DNA of 64,000 bases from NCBI GenBank assembly GCA_021464415.1, contig CM038471.1, forward strand, positions 9,513,386 to 9,577,385, given 5' to 3'. The notes below the pieces were generated by a model. That model was not told the DNA's origin. It saw only the letters and a list, made by a program, of their open reading frames with translations, and did not search any database. This stretch comes from Lonicera japonica (taxonomy: Eukaryota; Streptophyta; Magnoliopsida; Dipsacales; Caprifoliaceae). Of the stretch, positions 54,943 to 64,000 are shown one piece after another. The position numbers were made by a program, and so were the translations under genes. Numbering within the stretch: position 1 is the first letter of the stretch; every line of letters starts with the position of its first letter.

Positions 54943-56274
54943 TGAAAGAGATATGTCCTAGGACTATTCATAGATTATGATTTGTACTTGGATATCTTAT
55001 GCTTATTTTTATTAATAAAGTTTATTTATTTTACTTTATAATCTCTTGTAAATAATATTTATTAATACTAGTTCATCAAGTACGTGACTAGATTGTGGGA
55101 TGCTAGTAATGTAATAATAATATTGTTTAGATGTCCCTAATCATGTATCAATAACCTAGGATCACATTGATATAATGATTAGAGTATGGGTCAGCTGATG
55201 ACTATGTTCCACAAGTCATGGATATGGAGATATCAAGCTGAACATACTGATACTTGTTAGGGAACAAAGTATTGGACTGACCCGCTTTGGGGACACTGCG
55301 AGGAGTGTTACATAATGTCATCAGTGATGTTCCCCATTTGTGATATCGTATTATCCTCAGACCTGAGATCGCCATGGTTACCAACATAGGGATTAGCATG
55401 TCAGGCATTATCAAACGTTGCTCTTGACCGAGTAATTATAAAGATGATGACCGAGCATACTATGAACTATGTAGAGGTATGTGGTTGATCAAGATGGGAT
55501 TTGTCACTCTCATATATTGAGAGAGATATAGTTGGGCCCCTTGATAAGTGTAATTAATATTTGCATGGCCATGCACAAATGAGATGTCATTTGTTTTGGA
55601 TTAATTATACTTAGAGATCAAGAAATAAAGATTGAACTATACAAGAATGACACTTGCCTAGTCTTGTGTTCAATCTAGATATCGATTGACAAAAGGAGTT
55701 AATGTGTGAAATATCAATTTAAGGTTGTGTCGTTTTTGACCTTTATACCCTTTGGATAATAGTAATGTTTTACTAGAAACCGCTTACTGTTCGTATAATA
55801 AAACGGGTTTTAATTGTACGGCCAAAGAGTGTAAAACCTACAGGGTCGCACACCAAAACGAGTTGGATCAAAACGAATTAAAACGGACCAAGTTGGACTT
55901 GGGCCCAGTTCGTTTGTTGCTTAGGGTTCTCACTAGGGTTCCCTTATAAAAGGGAACCTTTGTTCTTCTTGGCCGTCAACGAAATTGAGAGAGGCAAGAA
56001 AATTCGAAATAGCAGAGAGAACCCTAGAGGGCGCTAGTACACCAAGCAAGATCTCATCTCGTTCGTGTGTGCATACCGTAGAGGCGTCGTGTTTTCTACG
56101 CTAAGGACGACAACAACAGAAGGATCAGATCCATCCTGTTCGTTTCATTGACATCAAATCTCGATTAAGGTATGTCATCTGTCGATTTTATTGAACTGCA
56201 TAGATCATAGGATTCAATGATTAGTGCGTAAATTAGTGTATGCGATGCATGATTACTGCCCTAATTTCCTAACA
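54943..56274 (+). repeat. 3' LTR of copia element 3
   Basis: 1,332 bp, the same length as the 5' LTR with no mismatch found by eye, including TATA (tataaaagg at ~55945). It is directly preceded by the purine tract and followed by the ataat TSD. Confidence 0.93.
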
Positions 56275-56279
56275 ATAAT

Positions 56280-56490
56280 ACCATTCCCCCAAACAGCACT
56301 ACGACAAAAAGATAAAGAACGAGAGAAATAATAGGCTCTAATTCAAGGTTTTAATTGATTAAAATTTATTTATTTTTCTCAGTCCATTAACTTTTGTTTA
56401 TGAAATTTGGTATATATTTGTATATATAAAAATTTCATCAAAAGTATTTAAAATATTATTTTGAATTTTATAAGGGTACGTCTGTCATTG
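56280..56490 (+). repeat. Repeat block copy 3, middle piece
   Basis: It continues the block interrupted by copia element 3 (accattcc-ccaaacagcact, gaaataatagg, aaggttttaatt, gaaatttggtatatat, atttcatcaaaagtat) and matches ~44085-44285. The match ends near gtacgtctgtcattgt, where foreign sequence begins. Confidence 0.65.
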
Positions 56491-56819
56491 TGGTAGCATA
56501 AAACTAGTAACACTATTTGGGCTGAACGTCCCAGGACTGGCTAGCATTTGTGGAGTAAGTTAGCAACAATGAAGAGTATGGGATGCGCAACCGAGTTTAA
56601 TCATAAGGGCCAAAAATGTAGAAATGTTGATATGGGTGTTCCAACCAATACGGTGAAAACACCTATATTAGTAAGCACAATCAACACCCATTACTGAAAC
56701 CTGTAAAATGCAGAAGTTAGTTATGGACAAAGTGGACCCCTCACGTGGAAAGGGCTAGTTTGATGAATAAGTTATACCCTTTATAATCATTTTACTGTTA
56801 ACCTAATGAGCATCTGTAC
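56490..56819. other. Unassigned insertion sequence
   Basis: Neither a gene nor a known TE end was recognised. Short inverted segments (gtgttccaacc and cacctatattagtaag types) are present. It begins the ~6.8-kb stretch that separates two halves of the duplicated block. Confidence 0.35.
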
Positions 56820-59290
56820 TGTAATACCTCGTACTTTAAATTGTTTTAAATTGAATTATATTAACTTATTTATACTCATGTGAGTGATCGTTTGATGATT
56901 CGGGTGTTTCGAATCAATTTCGGTTGGTAAATAGGAAGTTTTAGTCTTTTGCGATTCGTTAATTCTACATAATTTTAAGCTGTTGTAATTTCTTTGTTAC
57001 TTATTCGAATAAGATTTCGTACACAAAAATGTCTAGGATTTGTACCATTCTATAACTTTCGTATTTTGGCCGAAAGCTAATTCATACTCTACGTTGGTCA
57101 AACCAGTGCGCGAAGTAGGCCCATTGATAAATTCTGGTCATTTGGTAGCGCTTTGGTAGAGCACTGTCTTCGGTGAAATTTTGAAAAAAATCTATTCAGA
57201 ATTTGGGAAAACTTTCTCTTAAGAAGTTATAGATATTTTAATTACCTTTCCGTGGACATAAAGATCACCTCAATCAGAGTTTCAAACGAAAAATTATGGC
57301 CGAAACAAAAACAGTACTCCAGAGCCCAAAATTATAGTGCGGACCAGTATGGAATTTTTGGCATACCGGTTCGGCACCAAATTTTAAGAAATTTGTGCTC
57401 CGCGGACCTGTATTCAATATTTGGCATACCAGTCTGCCAGTTAAACTTTTTCATTGACTTAAACACGTTTTAAAGTTATTTTTGGTCATTTTTTACCCCA
57501 ACTTCGACCCAAACTCTTCCATACTCCTCTAGAGAGTTCTAGAGGGCTTTAGAGAGGGAAAGAGGCAGATTTCTACGCATTTCTCATCCTCGATCAAAGA
57601 ATCAAAGCTTCAAATCAATTAAACATCATTCTTCTTCACTATTCATCATCTTCTGCCTTGGTTCTTCGCTATGGGAGCTCAGGAATAAGCTTTGGCTACG
57701 TGGGTTGGGGTTATACATCATTAATTCGAGGATATTGCTACGCTAGGAACGTGTTTGACGCGAGGGCTTTAGGATTTCACTGAACGGGGCTTCAGTTTCC
57801 ACTTTCTTCCTTCATTTTGCTCTACAAGCTTGAGGTAGCTTGAGGTAGGGGTTAAATCTTTTCAAAACTCAATAGTTAATTTTATCTACCGATAAAGGGA
57901 TGATTATATACATATACGTGATATATATATATATATATATATAAAGTGCATATCTCTTGTTATTGATTATATAAGGATGATTTTGTACATGAATGTTAAT
58001 ATGTTAATTATATCATTTGATATTCATAAATCATGCATGATTGAGCTATGATTTCATGATATGAAGCAAGATATGCCAAATAAACTCGATTCTTACGTAG
58101 CATGTGATATCTACGAGATGTCCCTCGGGTGTATATGTGTTAAGTTGATATGATTGAACTAATAAATTGTTTTGTTATGCACCAAGGGACAAGTATGATA
58201 TTTGATGAGGTTTATATGGCATATATTGTTTCTAATTTACATTTAGAGCATGAATTTGCACGTTATGCATCATTATTGTGTCAACCCAGTATTTTAATGA
58301 TCTCGTGGCAAGTCCGGAGCATTCTTACAGCATATCGCATGGAAATTATCTCTTGGGAGAATTATATCCCGTCTCTATCTTCGGGATGGCTTTCTATGCT
58401 CGTGTGGTATTCTTGAACAATTGATTATCTATCTTCGGGAGTTCTTAATTCGTATGTGGATATTCTTGACTATGTTATATGGTGGGACGTTGCCCACAAT
58501 TATCGGTATTTATTTGGCCTCCGTCGGTGAAGGGGAATGATTACGATGGGTAGTGCTTGTCGGGATGAGAAAATAGGCAGGACCTGGTGCTCTTGTGTTG
58601 AAAAATTCTAAACCTCCGGGGGGTCAACTAGTCGTCGGCTGTCTAGGGCCCGCGGTGAATAGTCCAGAAATCTAGACAACGGCAAGAAACTAGTGATTCA
58701 TCGGCTGTCTAGAGCCCACGGTGCACAGTCCGGAGATCTAGACAATTGTTGAGATAATTGGTATGATAATGATCAGTTGATGTGATATTGCGGACTGTGA
58801 TCCAATTGTTAATTATCTGTTGGTATTCACCCGAGACGGAGAGGCCGTATTATAGTGTTATATGTTATGATCTTGATGCTCATTTCTCTTGGGGGCGGTC
58901 AGGCCCATTGTCATTATGATTGTGATGCTATTCAGCTTCGGTATCTCTTGAGGGCGGTCAGGCCCATTGTTATGATTATTATGGTTCGAATTAGTGTTGG
59001 CACGTCTTTCGAAAAGGTGGCTCATATTCTGTTCTGGTAATTCGATGTAACAGTTGATACAAAGGGAGGTAACCTGCATATGCATGGGCATGCATTATTT
59101 ATGTGTGAAATTATGATATTTACTTGGATTGATGGTTGGAGTATAAATTATTGAGAGACTTATGATTATGTTTTTCAAATATGCTATCCCCTATTCCCCC
59201 CTCTTACTGAGCTGTGAGCTCACCCCATTTTTTCTAAAATAATACAGGTACCCAGGAGTCGAACGTGGATAAAGAGGTTATGGGATCGAG
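56820..59290 (+). repeat. Ty3/gypsy LTR-like sequence (possibly Tekay/Del type)
   Basis: It starts tgtaatacctcgtact, a common beginning of plant chromovirus LTRs. It contains a CT/AG-rich leader-like part near 57500-57830, and near 59200 ttactgagctgtgagctcac followed by cccattttt and acaggtaccc. It has a duplicated ~85-bp segment (ggctgtctaga/ggcccgcggtg, ~58635 and ~58698), a duplicated gggcggtcaggcccattgt (~58892, ~58954) and a (ta)n run at ~57924. No pol is present. The LTR assignment rests on remembered sequence style and is uncertain. Confidence 0.4.
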
Positions 59291-59293
59291 GGT

Positions 59294-59630
59294 TGTGAAC
59301 ACCTCATTTTGCAACCCTCGCAAGAATTTCGAACTCTAAAAAATAAGCACGCATGCATGCACGAGCATTCCTAGATGCATATATTATGTACATGTGATAC
59401 AGGTCAAAGAAAAAAGCCGAAAGGACTCCGAATGAGAAGTTACAGAATTATCGAAAATTGCCGAAAATGAAAACTGTCAAAACTCCTGGAAACTTGTGAA
59501 AAGAGAGTTACGTATTTTGGATCATCCTCAAACTTGGAGAGTTGTTAGACATTATCAAAAGGAGTAGCAACTCCGAAAATTTAAAAAATCATGAGTTTAT
59601 TTCGGGTGATTAAAGGGAGGTCTTCAAAAT
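59294..59630 (+). repeat. Tat/Ogre-like LTR start, first copy (truncated)
   Basis: It starts tgtgaacacctcatttt, then cgcaagaatttcgaact, cacgcatgcatgcacgag, catgtgatacaggtc and gatcatcctcaaact. The copy at 60460 matches closely over ~300 bp. This copy lacks the tcagctcaatccgacgg segment and runs into the tandem array. The same family occurs inverted at 10653-10380. Confidence 0.6.
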
Positions 59631-60200
59631 CATCCCTGCCTGTGGGAGTACGTCCCTGCCTCTGGGAGTACAAAACATTCCCTATGGGAATTCAAAATCA
59701 TCCCTGCCTGTGGGAGTACGTCCCTGCATGTGGGAGTACAAAACCTTCCCTGCCTGTGAGAATTCAAAATCATCCCTGCCTATGGGAGTATAAAACCACT
59801 TTCCCTGCCTGTGGAAATTCAAAATCATCCCTGCCTGTGGGAGTACAAAACCATCCCTGCCTGTGGGAATTCAAAATCATTCCTACCTGTGGGAGTACGT
59901 CCCTGCCTGTGGGAGTACAAAACCTTCCCTGCCTGTGGGAATTCAAAATTATCCCTGCCTGTGGGAGTACGTCCCAGCCTGTGGGAGTACAAAACATTCC
60001 CTGCCTGTGAAAATTCAAAATTATCCCTGCCTGTGGGAGTACGTCCCTGCCTGTGGGGGTACAAAACCTTTCCAACCTGTGAGAATTCAAAATCATCCCT
60101 GCCTGTGGGAGTACGTCCCTGCATGTAGGAGTACAAAACCTTCCCTGCCCGTAGGAATTCAAAATCATCCCTGCCTGTAGGAGTACAAAACATTCCCTGC
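59620..60200 (+). repeat. Short tandem repeat array (ccctgcctgtgggagtac)
   Basis: About 25 copies of a 20-27-bp unit (tccctgcctgtgggagtac with spacers gt, aaaacctt or aattcaaaatcat) form a higher-order unit of ~72-73 bp. Repeats keep both strands open in several frames, giving overlapping ORFs of 105-144 codons rich in PVGV/CLWEY or PTGRD/QAG. These are repeat artefacts, not proteins. Confidence 0.8.
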
Positions 60201-60459
60201 CCATATGTCAGTTCGAGGGAGAATTATTGACAAGAGCCATTCCTACCAGCAGCACTCTGCCAAGTTAAAATCAGAGTAAAGAGCAGGACATGTCCCAAAT
60301 AGTCTAAAAATCGCCTGTCCATCCCCAGCTGAGTACGACATCATTTGCGTGGCATCGCTTTTAAATATCATTTGTGATTCATGCGAGTGCCGCAAAATGA
60401 TGCGTTCTCGTTATCGTCCTGGTTTATTTGCTTCACAAAGAACCCAGGCCGAGAGGGTC
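60201..60459. other. Spacer between the tandem array and second Tat/Ogre-like LTR
   Basis: No gene is visible. The sequence cgcaaaatgatgcgttctcg then ccaggccgagagggt leads into the next LTR and could be a decayed element interior with a purine-rich tract. Confidence 0.35.
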
Positions 60460-62420
60460 TGTGAACACCTCATTTTGCGATACCCGCAAGAATTTCGAAC
60501 TCTACAAAATAAGCACGCATGCATGCACGAGCATTCCTAGATGCATATATTATGTACATGTGATACAGGTCAAAGAAAAAAGCCGAAAGGACTCAGGATG
60601 TGAAGTTACAGAATTATCGAAAATTGCCGGAACCGAAAACCGTCAAAACTCCTGGAAACTTGTGAAAGGAGATTCACGTGTTTTGGATCATCCTCAACCT
60701 TTGAGAGTTGTTATACATTATCAAAAGGAGTAGCATACTCGAAAATCAGCTCAATCCGACGGTCGGATCTCCAAAAATTTAGAAAATCATGAGTTTATTT
60801 CAGGTGATCAAATGGAGGTCTTATCGAAGTTAAAATGGTCTGAAATTTTGTCAGAAGATAGTTCTTATCATGAGGAAGGACATATTAAAATTTTAGCTTT
60901 TTCGGACATGGGATCATCAAGAAACAATTTGTCTATCGTGCAATTCTAGTTGAAATGTCCTTCGGAGCAAATTAATATAAATATTGGCCTTCCCAAATTC
61001 TGATCGACCTCAAATTTGGGCACAAGATAGAAAACATTTGGAGGGAAAACATATCCAAAAATTAGAATAATCCAACTGCTAGAAGTTCGGTTCTCGAGGT
61101 TGTTGTACGCAAGTACGTTTCCTATGCGGGAACAAACTCTTTGTACCAATTCGAGGAGACCGAGTCCTTCCCGAACTCCGATCCTCTTGAAATTTTTACA
61201 GGGTATAAAATACTTATATTTTCAATATATATCCAAAATTCAGAATGATCCAACGGTGAGAACCTGACTTGTCGTGCAAACAAGGGACCTTGTCTACAAC
61301 AAGTACCTTTCCTACGCGGCAACAAACTCTTCGTACCAATCAGAACAAAAGGAGACCTTCCCGATTTCTGATAGACCTGAAATTTTTACACAATCTATAA
61401 GACTTCTATTCCAAACACATATCCAAAAATCAGGATGATCCAACGGTGGGAAGGTTTCGCGATATGCTCCAAGAGTCCTAGTTGCGATATCTTTTCTTGC
61501 TCTCCAAGTATTTCTTTCAACTATAAATAGACCCCCCCCCCTCCATTCATTATTTTCATCAACAATCAAGGGGATTTCGTGGTATACACGAAGATATCCT
61601 TATTCTCTCCTTCCAAGGAGGCTCAGGTATAATTTTCTCTCTCATCTTTTATTTATTCATCAGTTTTATAATTCATATTCTTGTCTGCGTAATTTCTATC
61701 ACTTGATAGTTTTTCAAAACCCTTTTTCAAATTATTTTTCAAAATCAAAGGCGTATAATAAACCCTAATCCAATTTCAAAATAGTATTATTATTTTCTTA
61801 CTTTTTTAAAAGCCCGAATTAGCAGTATTGTTATACGAAGGAATCAATAATCGCTATATATCCAATCTAACTTATATATTGCAGTGTATATGTGATAAAT
61901 ACTCGATTATGAAAGCATTATTGCCATCTATACCGGTTTAATTAATAGACTTTGGTACATAATCGGTCAACTCGCTTCATATTACATCGAATATAAGATT
62001 CCACATCGAATAAGTTTCCGAAAAGCCCAAAGTTTTACAAAATCACTTGTTTCATTGCATCTACTATTGTTAAACTCTCTTTTCCAAATCACACACACAC
62101 ACACACACTTATTTTTAAAATCCTGGGCGAATTAGGAAACACATCGTTTTTATCCCATCCCCAAAATCCCGATTTCTAAGGCAAGCACGAAAAGCTGTAA
62201 AGTAATAGTAATAGCATGCAAGAACTAAATTATAATACGCGCATATCCTACTCAAGAGACCGAAAGGGCGAATTGGGTGCGTAACTCCTTCCCGATTCGT
62301 AACTTAATCCCCGAACCTTCGAATCAGCTTGTTTCGCATATATTGTGTATAAGAGGATATTTAGTCCATAAATACGTCTTTTTTACACAAACCTTTTTTT
62401 GTTTGTTTAGTAAAACAAAC
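60460..62420 (+). repeat. Tat/Ogre-like Ty3/gypsy LTR, nearly complete
   Basis: It begins tgtgaacacctcatttt. Several related sub-blocks repeat within it (caaactctt-gtacca, ggccttccc/gaccttcc, tccaacggtgagaa, near 60950-61450). It has a core promoter with ctataaata at ~61522 before a C-run, a leader-like R/U5, and near the end gcgtaactccttcccgattc then ccccgaacc, a phrase typical of Tat/Ogre LTR ends. It is followed by tggcgactct at ~62421, a common PBS-like sequence of that lineage. Coding regions that should follow are absent. Confidence 0.55.
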
Positions 62421-62882
62421 TGGCGACTCTTATTCTTTTCAAAATCAATTTTCAAAGCAACAACGGAATCGACGCCCACGAGGGGTAATATAGATGGCTC
62501 TGATACCATAATCATTTTTGTGTTGTACATACTTTTACGGGAACCCACGGTAGCCCGAAATGTTAAATATCGACTTGAACATACTTTGTTTCGTTTTGTA
62601 TGATTGTTATAAGTTAGTGTAAGAATGGTACTATTCTTTTGGCACCATTTGCTAGCTTGACACGTGACATAAGCATTAGGTGCATATATACATAAAAAGT
62701 TCTCATTTTGCATGTATGCATGTTTATGTACAGTATTATCCACTTATATCTTGCTGATTGACACTCGTGTTATTTACTGTTTGAATATCTTTATATTTAA
62801 ATACCCATTTTAGTCAATCTAAGATGAGTTAGTATCACTTCAGGTCTTAGTTAAGGGTGTTATCCTGTAAATTAAGTGGGGG
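62421..62882. other. Post-LTR remnant, no gene
   Basis: A PBS-like tggcgactct, AT-rich sequence and a phrase ggctctgataccataatc. The opposing ORFs of 108 and 139 codons overlap each other on opposite strands, lack recognisable motifs, and are not supported. Confidence 0.4.
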
Positions 62883-63250
62883 TGTTACATGTACCCTACT
62901 TCTATACGTATAAATAGAAGGGGACGGCTTACTTAGAAAGGACTCTACTATGATCTCACCTCAACTACCATAGGTAGCAACCTTCTCCCTAAGAGAACAA
63001 ACCCCCATTGTACTTACCTGAATTGAGCCATTTGAGCTTAGTAAACGACACTATCACACACAATCAGGGAGGACGTACTGTCAGATTGGGAATAACAACC
63101 ACCAGAGGAGCCTACCTTACAAACAAAAACCCTATGTTCCATTACTGCAAATTTATTTTTTATTATCATCAACTTAACTAGATCTGATTACTGTCTCTAC
63201 CAAGTTGGGCCTGTTCCGTCCTTGTTGGGCTTGGTCAGATTTCTACCCCC
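62883..63250 (+). repeat. Possible lone 3' LTR of another retroelement
   Basis: A purine tract aagtggggg (62874-62882) is followed by tgttacatgtaccctac. A TATA box gtataaatag lies at ~62908, and a CT-rich end ttctacccccctctagca at ~63241. No partner LTR or TSD was found in the window. The assignment is inference from the tract/TG/TATA order. Confidence 0.3.
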
Positions 63251-63254
63251 CTCT

Positions 63255-64000
63255 AGCACAAGTGCAATGAACAAAGATTATTAAATATATTTTAAAGTGC
63301 AATTTAAAAACTTACGAGAAGTTTTTGGCATCTAACAATTAAAGGTTTATTAGTCCATTTCAACTAACAGGTGAATTATACACAAACCAACTTAATTGGG
63401 CTTGAAGTGGTTAAATCGATCACGTAATATTAGAGTTTGAATTATGTTGAAAGTAGTTGGTAAGTGTCGCTATCTGATACGGGTACAATGCGGACACGTC
63501 AACTTTTTAGAAGTGTTCGTATTTCCTAGGTAATGTTCTATGTGAATTGCATAGCTCCAAACCTTGTACATGGAACCATGTCTTTCTCACATGTTGTAGT
63601 AGTGTTTCTTAATGGATAATTTTTTTTTTGAAATCTCCAATGAAATTGAGCAATAGATTTTCTATTTAAAAAAAAAACAAAAAATAAAAATTCATAGTTA
63701 TATATGCAATATAGATTTTTTTTTTAAATAGCAATATGAATTAATGTTGTTTGATAGGTTTTGACTCATGCTTTTCAATAATAGAATTTTTACTAAAAAC
63801 ATTATAAAATAAAAATTAAAAATATTTAAAAACTTGAAAAAGAAAAGTACGTAAATAAAATAATGATGAAGTATTAAAATATTGTCTAAGAGTCCATAAA
63901 AAAATAGAGGGTCACATTTTCAATATCTATTCTCATTTTTGTCACGTAAACTTAATAGTCATTATAGTAGGTTGCATTGAAAAACAAATTTTTTTTTTTT
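63255..64000 (+). repeat. Repeat block copy 3, right piece
   Basis: It matches ~44300-45040: caatgaaca-aa-attattaaat, acttac-agaagtttttg, cggacacgtcaac, tagctccaaacc, gagcaatagatt, attaaaatattgtctaag and cacat-ttcaatatctatt. The hairpin seen in copies 1 and 2 has decayed here (gagtccata on one side). It runs off the window end. Confidence 0.65.

Larger units (their letters stand above)
47999..56274 (+). mobile_element. Complete Ty1/copia retrotransposon (element 3), intact and young
   Basis: Two 1,332-bp LTRs (47999-49330, 54943-56274) begin tgaaagag and end cctaaca. I found no difference between them in the stretches compared. The TSD ataat lies at 47994-47998 and 56275-56279. A Met-type PBS (tggtatcagagg, 49332-49343) and a purine tract (agtgggaga, ~54933-54941) are present. 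The interior carries one uninterrupted Gag-Pol frame. Total is 8,276 bp. It inserted into a copy of the repeat block whose complete version is at 43940-45050. Long LTRs and a single Gag-Pol suggest an Angela/Tork-like lineage, which I did not verify. Confidence 0.95.

Noticed and set aside
59591..60204. Four overlapping ORFs of 105-144 codons
   Set aside because: They arise from a short tandem repeat and are open on both strands in several frames, with no domain.
62277..62743. Opposing ORFs of 108 and 139 codons
   Set aside because: They overlap on opposite strands in post-LTR sequence and show no domain.
1..64000. tRNA, rRNA or snoRNA genes
   Set aside because: No convincing A/B-box tRNA structure or rRNA segment was recognised on either strand. 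The only tRNA-related sequences are retroelement primer-binding sites. A dedicated scan was not possible.

Overview
This window is nuclear DNA of a dicot plant. It is AT-rich, has spliced genes, and is dominated by plant-type transposable elements (TEs). It carries a TIR-NB-ARC-LRR (TNL) immune receptor, a class that is essentially absent from grasses. I could not place the species.

Layout. 1-10.7 kb: decayed, multi-exon TE-associated genes (plant-mobile-domain-like, and DUF7745-like near 7.5-9.3 kb). These are cut by a hAT transposon with exact 8-bp target-site duplications (TSDs, 1172-3890), a short hAT-type non-autonomous element (7967-8433) and a ~68-bp minisatellite. Minus-strand Ty3/gypsy debris follows. 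12.1-39.2 kb: one TNL gene on the minus strand. Five exons (39218-38707, 38484-37386, 37230-36910, 14319-13243, 12726-12109) join in frame with GT/AG junctions and give about 1,208 residues: TIR, NB-ARC, LRR, C-JID. Intron 3 is ~22.6 kb. It holds a decayed ~1.2-kb hAT relic (15822-36135) that took three later insertions: a gypsy LTR element (16081-21033), an L1-type LINE (21399-31881) that itself contains a defective copia (25294-29173), and a second defective copia (32113-35777). Each insertion has matching TSDs.

39.4-48 kb: TNL upstream region with repeated non-coding blocks, MITEs (one with a perfect 42-bp palindrome) and a 5'-truncated LINE (45.35-47.06 kb). 48.0-56.3 kb: a complete Ty1/copia element with two 1,332-bp LTRs that look identical, an uninterrupted 1,321-residue Gag-Pol and a 5-bp TSD. 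It is young and possibly still mobile. 56.8-63.2 kb: Ty3/gypsy LTR-like sequences, including a Tat/Ogre-like LTR and an array of short tandem repeats. 63.25-64 kb: a third copy of the non-coding block seen at 41.3 and 44-45 kb.

The only host gene I can support is the TNL. Its main feature is an intact coding frame divided by TE-filled intron 3. A truncated TIR-NB-ARC form could arise if transcripts ended inside that intron. All boundaries were read by eye. Divergence and dating statements are qualitative.
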